This document shows, one piece after another, positions 11,213 through 20,518 of a stretch of 64,000 bases of DNA. Position 1 is the first letter of the stretch, and each line of letters begins with the position of its first letter. Where the stretch lies: NCBI RefSeq assembly GCF_003149025.1, contig NZ_QGDV01000006.1:106189-170188 (forward strand). Direction: 5' to 3'. The notes under the pieces were generated by a model. The model was not told where the DNA came from. It ran no database searches and saw only the letters and a list, made by a program, of their open reading frames with translations. Position numbers and translations under genes: made by a program. This DNA comes from Rathayibacter iranicus NCPPB 2253 = VKM Ac-1602 (lineage in GTDB: Bacteria > Actinomycetota > Actinomycetes > Actinomycetales > Microbacteriaceae).

Positions 11213-12286
11213 CCGAGGTGGAGAAGCCACTGGAGGGCTCGACAGCGCCCGATCGGCTCTCTCGACCTCGGTTACGAACACGGATTCGCTCCCACCCGAG
11301 CGCGCATAGCGTTCCGAGCGGAGCAGGACGGCGAACCAGGTGCAGAGCACCGCGAGACTTGCCGCACTCACCAGGGCGAGCACCGGCGTGAAGGGAACGA
11401 AGACGACGGTGCTGACGAGTTCGGCGGCGATGAGCACGATGAGCACTCCACGGACGGTCGTCGGCGACATCAGCGTGCACAGGTACGCGCCGAGCGGTGC
11501 CCCGAGGGCAACGACGGGCGCCGCGACGATCCAGTACTCCACCACGACGCCCTCGAAGTCCTGCACGAGGAAGACGTGGGAGAGGAACGCGGCAATCGAG
11601 ACGATCGTCATCAGCACCACGGTCGTTGGCGTCGTGATTTTCTCGGAGACGCGGAACAGCAGGACCAGGAGGACGAACATCACGGTGTTCTCGCCCACGC
11701 CCGCGACTCCGCTCAGCAGTCCGCCGGCGAGGCCGACGGCGGCGACGAGCATCCGCTCCCGCGCTCCCCAGACGGGGATCTCGAGGTGGCGACGGTAGGT
11801 CCGGGAGCGCAGTTGCAGGATCAGCGCGACGGCGAGCGAGACAAGGAGCATCGTGAACAGGACGCGCACCACCGGCAGCGGAATCAGCGGGGCGATCAGC
11901 GTCGTGCTGACCAGGACGCCGGCCACTCCCGGCACGGCACCCCAGCCGAGCACTCTGCGCTCGATGGGGATCCGGCAGAGCAGGATCGAGAGCGAGGCCG
12001 CGGTCATCCCGATGCTCTGGATGGCGAAGGAGAAGGTGCGTGCGGTGTCCGCCGGCACCGCGAGGAGCTTGGTCAGCACGGGGAACGCGATGGCTCCCCC
12101 GCCCTCGCTCGTGCCGCCGCCGACGAGCGAGCCGAACGCCATCGTCAGGGCGACGGGCCAGTGTTCGCCGAGGAGGTCGGCGTAGCGGGGGCCGAAGAAG
12201 ACGCTCCAGATCGACCACACGACGAGCGCGAGGAGGCCGTTGACCAGGATCACCCGCGGGATGCGGCGGGGGCGGTGGGCGCTCAT
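11105..12286 (-). CDS. TSUP/TauE-SafE family membrane permease, C-terminus extended through a repeat
   Basis: 393-aa frame. About eight TM helices with TSUP features ('FGSLVGGGTSEGGGAIAFPVLTK' near the N-terminus and 'GLLSGVAGVGENTV' in the second half). The family exports or imports sulfur-containing or organic anions. The ATG at 12286 overlaps the MFS stop (ATGA), making it the last gene of the minus-strand enediyne-side operon. After about residue 335 the frame reads through the 75-bp repeat at 11205-11279 and then antisense to the 3' end of the CPBP gene. That hydrophilic tail is probably not ancestral. Confidence 0.8.
   Translation of the reverse strand: MSAHRPRRIPRVILVNGLLALVVWSIWSVFFGPRYADLLGEHWPVALTMAFGSLVGGGTSEGGGAIAFPVLTKLLAVPADTARTFSFAIQSIGMTAASLSILLCRIPIERRVLGWGAVPGVAGVLVSTTLIAPLIPLPVVRVLFTMLLVSLAVALILQLRSRTYRRHLEIPVWGARERMLVAAVGLAGGLLSGVAGVGENTVMFVLLVLLFRVSEKITTPTTVVLMTIVSIAAFLSHVFLVQDFEGVVVEYWIVAAPVVALGAPLGAYLCTLMSPTTVRGVLIVLIAAELVSTVVFVPFTPVLALVSAASLAVLCTWFAVLLRSERYARSGGSESVFVTEVERADRALSSPPVASPPRLRTRGSAEQLRPQADRQRIPHERDDVDDRVRDHQG
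11205..11279. repeat. 75-bp palindrome-ended repeat, copy 1
   Basis: The ends are perfect 15-bp inverted repeats, GTTCGTAACCGAGGT at 11205-11219 and its complement at 11265-11279, extendable inward with mismatches. The interior is not conserved among copies. Copies 2 (31826-31900) and 3 (32859-32933) have exactly the same length. This copy contains the stop of the CPBP gene and the tail of the TSUP frame, at a convergent junction. Confidence 0.9.
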
Positions 12287-13548
12287 GCGTGGCTCCGCTC
12301 TGCCTGCTCCAGGAGCACCTCGGCCTCGGGCAGCGGTGGCGACTCCGTGTTCAGGGTGCGGAATTCGACAAGGAAAAGCAGGGGAACGATCAGCACGAGG
12401 GCGAAGGCGGCGGCAAGCCAGAAGACCGACTCGACGCCAATCAGATCGGCGACCGGGCCGGCCAGCGCCAAACCAATCGGCATCGCCACGAGGTTTCCCG
12501 CCCAGTCGTAGGCGCCGACCTTCGAGCGCGAGCCCTCGGGCACCTGGCTCTGCAGGAGGGTGTCCCAGATCGTCGCGAAGTAGCCGATGCCGATGCCGCC
12601 GAGCACCTGCGCCCCGAGCACGAGCGGCAGGTCGGCGCCGAGTGCGAGCAGCGCGGAGGGCACCGCCTGGAGCAGCAGCCCTGCCGTGCCGATGAGGAGG
12701 GGCCGTCGGGTGGGCACGGCCATCGACGAGACCGCTCCGATCAGGATGCCCGCGGACAGGGCGGCGGCGATCGCGGCCCAGCTCCACGGACCGTCGAAGC
12801 GGGTCGTGCTGATGACCGGGCCGAGGACGTAGAGCGGAGCGACCACGAGCATGAAGTACCCGGATCCGGTGAGGATGCCGGCCCACAGCCAGCGGGTCCC
12901 GGAGACCAGGCGCCAGCCGGCGAGGATGTCGCGGCCGAAGGTGGGCCGGTCGCCCCGCGCCTGTGCCTGGGCGATCCGCATCCGGGAGAGGGCGAGCGCG
13001 CTGAGGGCGAAGGTGGCTGCGTCGGCGAGGAACACGACGCCGGGCGAGGCGAGGGCGAGCGCGGTGGCGGAGACGACGGGGCTCACGATGTCGGTGACGC
13101 CGGTGGTGAGCACGATCATCCCGTTCGCCTTCTGCAGGACCTCGCGCGGGACGGTATGCGGGAGGATGCCGGTGGCGGAGGGGTTGAAGAACGCGGTCGC
13201 CACCCCGAACAGCACGTTCAACAGGGCGAGGGAGAGGACCGTCGCGGACCCCGTGAGTAGCAGGATTCCCGCGGTCGCTTGCACGAGAGCGCGCGCCGTG
13301 TCGGCGGAGACCATCAGCGTCCGGCGGTTGAGGCGGTCGGCGAAGACGCCGCCGAAGAGGAGCATGACACCGGTCGGCAGGATGCGTGCGGCGAGGACGA
13401 TCCCGATGTCGGCCGGCCCGCCGCCGATCTGGAGGACGGCGAAGACCATCGCGATGCTCACCAGGCCGGTTCCGAGCATCGACACGGACCGCGAGAACCA
13501 GAGGTTGCGGTAGGCGGGGTAGGCGAACGGACTGGTGGGTCTGGTCAT
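12283..13548 (-). CDS. MFS transporter, MFS_3/enterobactin-exporter-like
   Basis: 421 aa with about 12 TM helices. The early 'RNLWFSRSVSMLGTGLVSIAMVF' segment and the 'ADRLNRRTLM' motif between TM2 and TM3 are typical of MFS_3 drug or siderophore exporters. Its ATG overlaps the stop of the DAO-family gene and its stop overlaps the ATG of the TSUP gene, so it is co-translated with the enediyne-side operon. Export or self-protection for the locus product is the natural inference; substrate unknown. Confidence 0.87.
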   Translation of the reverse strand: MTRPTSPFAYPAYRNLWFSRSVSMLGTGLVSIAMVFAVLQIGGGPADIGIVLAARILPTGVMLLFGGVFADRLNRRTLMVSADTARALVQATAGILLLTGSATVLSLALLNVLFGVATAFFNPSATGILPHTVPREVLQKANGMIVLTTGVTDIVSPVVSATALALASPGVVFLADAATFALSALALSRMRIAQAQARGDRPTFGRDILAGWRLVSGTRWLWAGILTGSGYFMLVVAPLYVLGPVISTTRFDGPWSWAAIAAALSAGILIGAVSSMAVPTRRPLLIGTAGLLLQAVPSALLALGADLPLVLGAQVLGGIGIGYFATIWDTLLQSQVPEGSRSKVGAYDWAGNLVAMPIGLALAGPVADLIGVESVFWLAAAFALVLIVPLLFLVEFRTLNTESPPLPEAEVLLEQAERSHA

Positions 13549-14795
13549 CGCAGGATCTCCTCGGCGGACGGGACGGCGGGCGCGACGGCTGCAAAGCGGT
13601 CGAGGCGGAAGTCGGGAGTGAGCAGGGCCGGGTCCTCGGCGGCGACGGCGTCGGCGAGAGAGCGCGCCAGTGCCGGCGCGAAGGCGAGCCCGTCGGAGTG
13701 GCCCGCGCTGAGCCAGAGCCCGGGTCTGACGCGGTCAACGACCGGGAGGCCGTCGGGGAGCCAGGACATTGCGCCGGCCCAGCGCGAGCGCACGGGCGGA
13801 AGTTGGATGTCGGGGAAGAGACGCGGGAGGACCTGCTCGATGGCCTCCTGGGTGGGCGCCGTGACCGAGGCTGTTTCGTCGGCTGAGAGGGTGTCCTCGG
13901 GCCGTCGGCAGCCGCCGATGAGGATCTCGCCGGACGCGAGCTGGCGGAGGTACTCGCCGTTCTCGCCGAGCGAGCTGGTGACCAGAGCCCCCAGGACGGG
14001 CCTGGCGGGCACGGTCGCGAGCATCTGCGCGGAGGCCACGGTCACCGGCAGCATTGCATCGGGCAGGAGGGCCGCGCTGCGCGCTCCTGCGGCGATGACG
14101 CACTGCCGGGCCAGCACCGTCCCCGCGGTGGTCGTCAGCATGACGTTCTCCTCCCCCACGCGGAGGGATTCGACCCGGGCCGAGTATGCGATCCGGGCTC
14201 CCTGCGCCCGTGCGAGGAGCTGCAGACGGGCCAGCAGCGCGGCCGGATCGACGGCGACGGCCGAGGGAAGCAGGAGCCCTCCGCGCACGAGAGCGGACGG
14301 CGGGGAGTCGACGTAGCGGCGCAGACCCGACCGGTCCAGGATCTCGGCCGGCCACCCCTCCTGCCGCAGCGCCGCGGCGAGCATCGGCCCGAACTCGTGC
14401 TCGCGATCGGAGGTGGCCACGTGCAGGGCCGGGGCGGCGCTCGCGCTCGGCTCGGCGGCGAGCGCGCGGATCGACTCGCCGACGACGGCGAGCACGCGGG
14501 CGGCGCGCTCCTCGTCGCCCTGGAGCAGGGCGTGCACCCAGCCCTCGGGAGCTGGGACGAGCATCCCTGCTCCCGCCTCCGCCGGCGAGGAGTCGGCCGC
14601 CGCCTCCAGCAGCAGGACATCGACGCCGAGCCGAGCCAGCGCGAGCGCCGTGCTACTCCCCGCGAGGCCCGACCCGACGACCACGACCGCCGCCTCCGCC
14701 GGCAGTGCCGGGGCAGCCGCCGGCGCACCGCCGGGCCGCAGCCCCGCGATGCGCCGGTCGGACCAGAGGGAGGCCGTGGCCGCCGGGGCGCTCAT
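13545..14795 (-). CDS. FAD-dependent DAO-family oxidoreductase (glycine oxidase-like)
   Basis: 416 aa. The Rossmann FAD motif 'VVVVGSGLAGSSTALALARLG' lies near residue 35 and is followed by 'LLEAAAD'; the C-terminal 'GLWLSAGHSDGLAFAPALA' block is the second FAD-contacting segment of DAO/ThiO proteins. The family oxidises amines such as glycine, sarcosine or D-amino acids. It is embedded by ATGA overlaps between the VOC gene and the MFS gene, so it probably acts in the enediyne-type pathway or in handling its product rather than in thiamine synthesis. No thi genes are nearby. Confidence 0.82.
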   Translation of the reverse strand: MSAPAATASLWSDRRIAGLRPGGAPAAAPALPAEAAVVVVGSGLAGSSTALALARLGVDVLLLEAAADSSPAEAGAGMLVPAPEGWVHALLQGDEERAARVLAVVGESIRALAAEPSASAAPALHVATSDREHEFGPMLAAALRQEGWPAEILDRSGLRRYVDSPPSALVRGGLLLPSAVAVDPAALLARLQLLARAQGARIAYSARVESLRVGEENVMLTTTAGTVLARQCVIAAGARSAALLPDAMLPVTVASAQMLATVPARPVLGALVTSSLGENGEYLRQLASGEILIGGCRRPEDTLSADETASVTAPTQEAIEQVLPRLFPDIQLPPVRSRWAGAMSWLPDGLPVVDRVRPGLWLSAGHSDGLAFAPALARSLADAVAAEDPALLTPDFRLDRFAAVAPAVPSAEEILR

Positions 14796-15175
14796 TCGCT
14801 CGGGTCCTCCTGGACCAGGCCGAAGCGGTTGCCCTCGTGGTCGCGGAACTCCGTGAACTTCACGAAGCCGTAGTCCTCGATCGGATCGATATCCAGTCCG
14901 CCGGCGAGGGCCGCCTCGTGGGCGACCTGCGCATCCGTGACGGAGAGGCGGACCACCGCAGCCCCCGCAGCCTCCGCTGACTCGAAGAACTGGAGGTAGC
15001 ACCCGTCGTTGATCCGCCACTCCACCATGCCGGGCATCGGCACGAGGTCGGGCTCGCGTCCGATCCAGCGCTGATGCCAGGTGACGGCAGCCTCGAGATC
15101 CCGCACGGGGATCCCGACGGTGACCGCTCCGGCGATGAAGGACCCGACGACCGGGGACTGCGCGTGGTCCACCAT
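14792..15175 (-). CDS. VOC-family (glyoxalase/bleomycin-resistance fold) protein
   Basis: 127 aa. It opens with the VOC beta strand 'GAVTVGIPVRDLEAAVTWHQRWIG' and ends 'EFRDHEGNRFGLVQED', the usual second half-site with its Glu. The fold includes metal enzymes and drug-binding resistance proteins. Its ATG is 1 bp past the preceding stop and its own stop overlaps the DAO gene. A resistance or sequestration role for a DNA-damaging product is possible, but the family is broad. Confidence 0.8.
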   Translation of the reverse strand: MVDHAQSPVVGSFIAGAVTVGIPVRDLEAAVTWHQRWIGREPDLVPMPGMVEWRINDGCYLQFFESAEAAGAAVVRLSVTDAQVAHEAALAGGLDIDPIEDYGFVKFTEFRDHEGNRFGLVQEDPSE

Positions 15176-15176
15176 G

Positions 15177-15860
15177 TCAGACCCCCTGTACCGCAGAGGC
15201 GTGGGCGAACTCCTCGATCTCCGAGATGATCCCCTCTGCCGGCTCTATCGTGCTCGCCAGCGTGCTCGAGGCCTTGCGCTTGACGGCGACCGGCGTGGTC
15301 TCGTTCCCCTCGAGGTAGAGGGGGACCATGCCCTGCTGTACATAGGGCAGCTTCACCGGCGGGATGTGGGTGACCTGCGACTGCATCACCGCCGCCTCCC
15401 GGTTGTGGATGTAGCCCATCGGCGTCTCGAGGACCAGGTTGACCAGCTGGGTGCTCGTCACGGGCTCGGTGCCGAAGGCGACGTCCTCGGCCACCTCGAG
15501 TCGGCCGAACGTCGGGCGGATCATCGGGTCGACACCGCGGCCGACCAGTAGCTTCACTGGCACGTCCTTGCCGAAGAGGGTCCGGCTGCGGCCGACCGTG
15601 ATCAGCCGGTAGATCTCGAGGTCGTAGCGGAGCGTTCCGTCGGCCGTCATGGTCGGATCGGGAACACGCACCTCGCACTCGGTCGTGTACAGCTCCAAGG
15701 TCTCGGTGGGCGCGGTCTCATCGAACGGGTCCGCCCCCATTCGAACATCGAGCACGGTCTTCGCCTCAAGGAAGTACCCAAAGGTGCCGTCCGAGATGCG
15801 TCGCCGCGGGAGTTGATGGGCCGCCATTTCGAGCAGCCTGTCGATCATCGTCTTTGCCAT
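15177..15860 (-). CDS. Unrecognised 227-aa protein of the enediyne-type operon
   Basis: Starts at ATG 15860 with an AGGA ribosome site about 9 bases upstream; an in-frame extension to 16043 is not needed. No signal peptide or TM helix is visible. It is rich in beta-strand-like segments, with a 'GRSRTLFGKDVPVKLLVGRG' block and a C-terminal 'KLPYVQQGMVPLYLEGNE'. The overall look loosely recalls acetoacetate decarboxylase-like or lipocalin-like beta proteins, but I do not recognise the family. Position between the P450 and the VOC gene ties it to the cluster. Confidence 0.7.
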   Translation of the reverse strand: MAKTMIDRLLEMAAHQLPRRRISDGTFGYFLEAKTVLDVRMGADPFDETAPTETLELYTTECEVRVPDPTMTADGTLRYDLEIYRLITVGRSRTLFGKDVPVKLLVGRGVDPMIRPTFGRLEVAEDVAFGTEPVTSTQLVNLVLETPMGYIHNREAAVMQSQVTHIPPVKLPYVQQGMVPLYLEGNETTPVAVKRKASSTLASTIEPAEGIISEIEEFAHASAVQGV

Positions 15861-16005
15861 GAATTCATTCCTGTCTTCTCGTCGTTGCCTGGTCATTGCC
15901 GACGGGGAGGCGCAAGCGGAGTGATGCGAGAGTGCATCATCCGCCGTCGAAGAAGTCGTCGTCCGCAGGGGCCCTCCCCCTCCAGTGCGGATGCTTCTTC
16001 GGCTG

Positions 16006-17274
16006 TCAGTGTCGAGGACAATCCTTTCTTCCGTCAATGCCATTCACGGAATCGCTGATAAGTCCCGGCACTTCTTTTCCGCGGAGTCGTACTCGGACTC
16101 CTCCACGAGGTATCTGGGTCATTCGAGCCTGCACGCGGAGAGGATTCGAGGAGAGGTCCTCGATCTCGTAGCGCCCGAGGAGGACGGACAGCCATGCTGT
16201 TCCCTCGACGTCGGCGAGGCGCTTTCCTGGGCAGCCGCGCGGACCGAGGCCGAACGTCAGATCGCTTGGTTGACCGATGGCCTGGGCCTCGTGCTGCGGC
16301 GTGCCGACCGGGAGGACCACCTCGTCGCCCGCGCGGATTGTGTGCCCGTCGACCACGTCATCCGCCATCGCCCGCCGCGAGATCAGCCAGACCGGCGGTC
16401 GCGCCCGCACCGACTCGGCGAAGAACCTCGCCGCGACACGACGCTCCAGCACGGGAACTGCGGACTGCGCCTCCTGAGCAATCGCGTGACGGGTCTCTGG
16501 CGCTTGTGCAAGCTCGAGGACCGCCCACGCGAGCGAGGTGGCCGTGGTCTCGTAGCCGGCCAGCAGTAGTGAGCGCAGGCCCGGCTCGTCGGCCCAGCCC
16601 TCGTTCCGCGCCTGTGGTCCCAGCCCCGCGAGCAGGTCGGAGCAGAGAGCGTGCAGCGCGGCGTCCGCCTCGCGCAGTCGAGCGTCTGCGCGCCGGCGCC
16701 AGCGAGCCGGGACCGCCGCGAGAGTGAAACTCTCGAACATGGCCGCGTCCTGGAACACATCGAGAGCCTCGACGACCTCGGCAGCGGGGATGGGCGGGAG
16801 ATCAAAGGCTGCGCTGAGGCAGTCCAGCGTGTACTGCGCGAGGGGCAGGGTGAGGTCGACGACCGCCTCCGCCTCCCCCTCGGGAACCAGGCTGCTGATG
16901 GAGCGCTCGGCGAGGGCGAGCACGGTCCCACTCATCTCGGCGACGCGCCGGGAGCGCAGCCGCGCGACGACCGGCGAGCGGTGCCGCTGCCACACCTCGC
17001 CGTCGGCGGTCAGCACACCCGGGCCGAGATGCGCGCCGATCTCGGCCTGGCCCAGCCCTTTGACGTAGTTGGCGGCGTTCTCGATCAGCACTCGCCGCTG
17101 CGCGCCTGCCGAGCCGAGTACCACGATGTCCTTGCCGGGAAGCGGCAGAGCAACTCCCTCGGGGAAGCGCGAAGAGAGGTCACGAAACGCCGCGGGGAGA
17201 TCCCCGCGCATCCTGCGGATCGTCGTCGGCAGCTCGCGCATCGGGAGCCGGCGGACCCTCGGGTGCACGCTCAC
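16006..17274 (-). CDS. Cytochrome P450
   Basis: 422 aa from a GTG whose GTGA overlaps the unbU stop. The I-helix oxygen-binding segment is 'LAGYETTATSLAW', and the haem-Cys loop is 'FGLGPRGCPGKRLADVE'. An ExxR-containing segment ('ESVRARPP') and the PERF-like region are recognisable though diverged. Known enediyne loci commonly encode P450s (the E7 group), so oxidative tailoring of the polyene product or the warhead is likely. A further 145 bp to the next gene shows no feature I can name. Confidence 0.9.
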   Translation of the reverse strand: MSVHPRVRRLPMRELPTTIRRMRGDLPAAFRDLSSRFPEGVALPLPGKDIVVLGSAGAQRRVLIENAANYVKGLGQAEIGAHLGPGVLTADGEVWQRHRSPVVARLRSRRVAEMSGTVLALAERSISSLVPEGEAEAVVDLTLPLAQYTLDCLSAAFDLPPIPAAEVVEALDVFQDAAMFESFTLAAVPARWRRRADARLREADAALHALCSDLLAGLGPQARNEGWADEPGLRSLLLAGYETTATSLAWAVLELAQAPETRHAIAQEAQSAVPVLERRVAARFFAESVRARPPVWLISRRAMADDVVDGHTIRAGDEVVLPVGTPQHEAQAIGQPSDLTFGLGPRGCPGKRLADVEGTAWLSVLLGRYEIEDLSSNPLRVQARMTQIPRGGVRVRLRGKEVPGLISDSVNGIDGRKDCPRH

Positions 17275-18302
17275 TCGCGGACCAGAAGGGGTGTGGGGCG
17301 GGCCGAGGGAACGGCGAGCACGGACGTCGCGGCGGGGGTGGGAACCGCCTGTCGGCGACGCACGAGCGCGAGGACTCCGAGCCCGATCCCCCGACCCAGG
17401 CAGACCAGCGTGAGCGAGTAGAACAGCCCGTACGGCACTCCGAGTGCCGCGAGCACGCCGTAGACCGCCGCGATCGAGAGCCCGAACAGCCACTGCCGTC
17501 CCGGCTTCGTGGGTGTCGTCCCCGGGTCGGTAATCATGTAGCAGGTGAAGAGCACGAATGCCGTGCCCATCGGCACCGACATGATCGACGCGAAGCGGTC
17601 GCCGAGGAATACGTCGCGCACGAGGGCCTGGAGCACGAAACCCACGAACCAGGCGAGCATCAGCGGCCACTTCCGGGTCAGCTTGATGTTGAGCAGCAGG
17701 CCGGTGCTGAGCAGGATCGCCGGCACGATCCAGTCCCAGATCCCCGAGACGTTCTCGGTGAAGTGGTACGGGGGCGCCGGTCCGACCCAGCTGAAGAAGA
17801 GCAGCATGACGGAGATCGCGGCGTTGGAGGGGTTGAGGACGTGGCGCCAGCGACCTCCCACGGGCACGCGGAAGAGAAGCTTCGAGGCCGCCGCAACAGC
17901 GTTCGCGAGGACGAATTCGAGGTAGCGGTCACCGGGATAGATCAGTAGGGCGATCGCCGAGCCCATGATGTGCGCGGGGAGGAGAAAGACGACGAGGGCA
18001 CGGCCACCGCCCGCGAACGCCGGTCGCCTCCCTGTCGCCTTCGCGTCGATCGCCTCGAAAGCCAGCTCGAATGCGTAGGCGGAGGCGAGGGACACCAGCC
18101 ACTGCGTCCAGGACTGCTCGAAGCCGAGGAAGGCCCGCCCGACGACCGTGAGCACGGTGATCGAGACCGCGAATCGCACCAGCGCGGCGACGCGGAGGTC
18201 CTTCGCGGGGGCGGCAGCGGGCGGGCGTTGGGCGACCGGTGCGGGCGGCGCGGCTGCGGCGCGAGGTGCCGCGTCGACGCGGGAGTCATCGAGAGTGGTC
18301 AT
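17271..18302 (-). CDS. unbU: UnbU, enediyne cassette membrane protein (RnfD/NqrB-like)
   Basis: 343 aa from ATG 18302 (ATGA overlap with unbV). An Ala/Pro-rich N-terminus is followed by about 8-9 TM helices; the 'FRVPVGGRWRHVLNPSNAAISVMLLFF' region matches the NQR2/RnfD-type fold, which in RnfD/NqrB carries flavin. UnbU is one of the five proteins conserved next to enediyne PKSs; its biochemical role is unsettled. Recognition rests on the fold plus the unbV, PKSE and thioesterase neighbours. Confidence 0.88.
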   Translation of the reverse strand: MTTLDDSRVDAAPRAAAAPPAPVAQRPPAAAPAKDLRVAALVRFAVSITVLTVVGRAFLGFEQSWTQWLVSLASAYAFELAFEAIDAKATGRRPAFAGGGRALVVFLLPAHIMGSAIALLIYPGDRYLEFVLANAVAAASKLLFRVPVGGRWRHVLNPSNAAISVMLLFFSWVGPAPPYHFTENVSGIWDWIVPAILLSTGLLLNIKLTRKWPLMLAWFVGFVLQALVRDVFLGDRFASIMSVPMGTAFVLFTCYMITDPGTTPTKPGRQWLFGLSIAAVYGVLAALGVPYGLFYSLTLVCLGRGIGLGVLALVRRRQAVPTPAATSVLAVPSARPTPLLVRE

Positions 18303-20236
18303 CGTCCTGTCTCCGATCCGAGTACGAGCGTCCAGGAGCCGGGCGGGAGCGTGATCGTCCCCGTCTGCCGGCTGCCGTCGCGATCCCGCCAGGACAGGGT
18401 GACCTCGGTGTCGCCATCGGCATCGCCCTGCCCGAAGTGCGCTTGCGGGGCGCGGACGCTCGCGTGTCCGTTCCCGCCGTCGATCTGCTGGGGGGCGCGA
18501 TCCGGGACCGAGACGACGGCGCCGACCGCCGGGGAGGCGAGGATGCCGCCCGCGTCGGCCCGCGGCACCGCGCGGACACTGTCTCCGACCGAGCCTGGCT
18601 CGAGCACGACGCGCAGGTTCAGGCCCGACCCGCAGTTCGGGCACTCGTTGAGGTGGAAAGTCGAGGGGGCGAACTGCTTGGCAACCGCCACGTCCAGATC
18701 GCCGTCGCCGTCCACGTCTGCGGTGGCGACGCCCCGGCTGGGGACGCGGCTGTCCAGGCCTGCGGCCGCGGCGACATTCGCCCACATGCCATCGCTGCTC
18801 CTCGTAAAGAAGGCATCCGGCTCGTTCCCCGAAATGTCGACACCGGCGCTAAAGTCCGGCCAGTTGGCTACGTCCTCGAACCGGCCGTCCTGCGCAGTCC
18901 CGAGTTCCTGGAGCTGCGGCCAGCCGCTGCGCTTGTCCCCGCGGACAAAGCCCGTGCTCTGCAGGAGCTCCTGCGGGCCGTCGTTGTTGAAGTCGCCGAA
19001 CTTCGCGTCCCACGCCCAACCCGAGTTGGCCAGCCCGAGCTGTGTCGCCCGGTCGGTGAACGGGGCGGCGCCCTGGGCCATCCGCTCCGGTTCGCCGTCG
19101 TTGACCCAGGCTAGGTGCGTTTCGACCAGCCCGTAGGGCGAGCCGAGGCTACTGACGAACAGGTCGGTCCAGGAGTCGCCGTTGAGGTCGCCGAAGTCGA
19201 CGCCCATCCCCTTGAAGGAGTCGTGGCCGAGGATCGTCGACTTGGGGTCGTCCACGGTACGGGCTCCCTCCACCGAGTCGAAGTCGATCCGGCCCACGGT
19301 GGAGACGTTGTGCAGCAGGTAGTCGCGCCCGAAGTCGTTGGCGACATAGAGCTCCGGGAGCGCATCGCCGGTGAGGTCCTGGGCGCCGAGAGCGAGCGTC
19401 CATCCGCTGGCCTCCTGCTCGGTGAACGCGTCCGATTGCTCCTCGAAAGCCACCGACGGCGGGGTCGACTCGGTCGCCGGGGTGGCTCCGGTGAAGCGGA
19501 AGACCCGGTTGACGCCTCCGTTCGATGCCGCGGACATTGAGGTCGGCATCGCGTGCGCCGCCTCCTCGGGCCCGCTCCCGGTACGACCCAGGAGGTCGAC
19601 GTCGTCCGGGAAGTAGTTGCCGATGACGAGATCGAGGTGACCGTCACCGTCCAGATCGGCCGAGGTCGCCGTCTCGGTCGCCCAGCCCTCGGCCGGAGAC
19701 ACGAGGTCCTGAGCGACGAAGGCCTCAGGGCCGAGTTCTGCGGCGGCCCGGAGGAAGAGGACGGGCGAGCGGCCCCAGTACGAGACGAGATAGTCGATCC
19801 TGCCGTCCTCGTCGAAGTCGCCGGGGAGGCAGCCGGTGGGGGCCATTTCGACCGGCTCGTAGGGGACGGCGCCGCCGGGGCGCAGCTCCAGGGGCGCGAA
19901 TCGCTGCGCCGTGCCCGGGACGGGCGCGAGAGTGACGGTGTCCGTGCGCGGGTCGACCAGGCAGGAGTCGTTGTCCTGCCCGTCGCCGTCGGCGTCCGAG
20001 AGGCTGACGGCCGCTCCGATTGCCGAGACCCAGCCCGCGACGTGGTCGAAGGCGGGCGGCACTTCGCGAACGCTCTGCCAGATGCCGTGACGGATCGGTT
20101 GGAGGTCTTGGGCGGAGAAGGCGAAGTCGGAGGAGACCGCGGCCGGAGCCTGCTGTGCAACCACCGCGGAAACCAGAAGAGCGCAGGTCCCGACAGCGAC
20201 GAGCCGAGCAGTATTGCGGCGTAGCAGTCCGACCAT
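18299..20236 (-). CDS. unbV: UnbV, exported FG-GAP/VCBS beta-propeller protein with ASPIC/UnbV C-terminus
   Basis: About 645 aa. An ATG at 20245 exists, but the ATG at 20236 is better placed behind AGGGGGG. A Sec signal peptide (ending near AVVAQQAPAA) is followed by repeated FG-GAP calcium motifs: 'DADGDGQDNDS', 'DFDEDGRIDYL', 'DLDGDGHLDLV', 'DLNGDSWTDLF', 'DVDGDGDLDVA'. The C-terminal domain with 'LNLRVVLEPGSVGDSVRA' is the ASPIC/UnbV domain. It is one of the five enediyne cassette proteins and the first gene of the minus-strand operon. Confidence 0.93.
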   Translation of the reverse strand: MVGLLRRNTARLVAVGTCALLVSAVVAQQAPAAVSSDFAFSAQDLQPIRHGIWQSVREVPPAFDHVAGWVSAIGAAVSLSDADGDGQDNDSCLVDPRTDTVTLAPVPGTAQRFAPLELRPGGAVPYEPVEMAPTGCLPGDFDEDGRIDYLVSYWGRSPVLFLRAAAELGPEAFVAQDLVSPAEGWATETATSADLDGDGHLDLVIGNYFPDDVDLLGRTGSGPEEAAHAMPTSMSAASNGGVNRVFRFTGATPATESTPPSVAFEEQSDAFTEQEASGWTLALGAQDLTGDALPELYVANDFGRDYLLHNVSTVGRIDFDSVEGARTVDDPKSTILGHDSFKGMGVDFGDLNGDSWTDLFVSSLGSPYGLVETHLAWVNDGEPERMAQGAAPFTDRATQLGLANSGWAWDAKFGDFNNDGPQELLQSTGFVRGDKRSGWPQLQELGTAQDGRFEDVANWPDFSAGVDISGNEPDAFFTRSSDGMWANVAAAAGLDSRVPSRGVATADVDGDGDLDVAVAKQFAPSTFHLNECPNCGSGLNLRVVLEPGSVGDSVRAVPRADAGGILASPAVGAVVSVPDRAPQQIDGGNGHASVRAPQAHFGQGDADGDTEVTLSWRDRDGSRQTGTITLPPGSWTLVLGSETGR

Positions 20237-20245
20237 TTCGACCAT

Positions 20246-20518
20246 TCCCCCCTAGAGCACCCCTCTGCGCTCAGCGTGGGCTCCAGAGTGCTGGGACATC
20301 GAGTCCAGAGTCAAGAACTTTTTTGCCGTTCTATTCGTTCGCATAGATTGTTCACAGGGCCGAAACATTGATCTCCCTCCACTGTGAAGACAGCCACTCC
20401 CCCGCCTCTCGAAGAAAAGAGACAGGACATGGCCGTCGTCTTGACAGGCCGAGAGAGCGCCGATAGACATAGGCCGAAACAAGCCGAATGGGGATGCCTT
20501 CGGACAGTAGATCGGGGG
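20246..20518. promoter_or_regulatory. Divergent promoter region of the enediyne-type locus
   Basis: About 270 bp between unbV (-) and unbL (+), noticeably richer in A/T than the flanking genes. It must carry the promoters for both operons. I could not assign a reliable -35/-10 pair or operator by eye. Confidence 0.5.
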
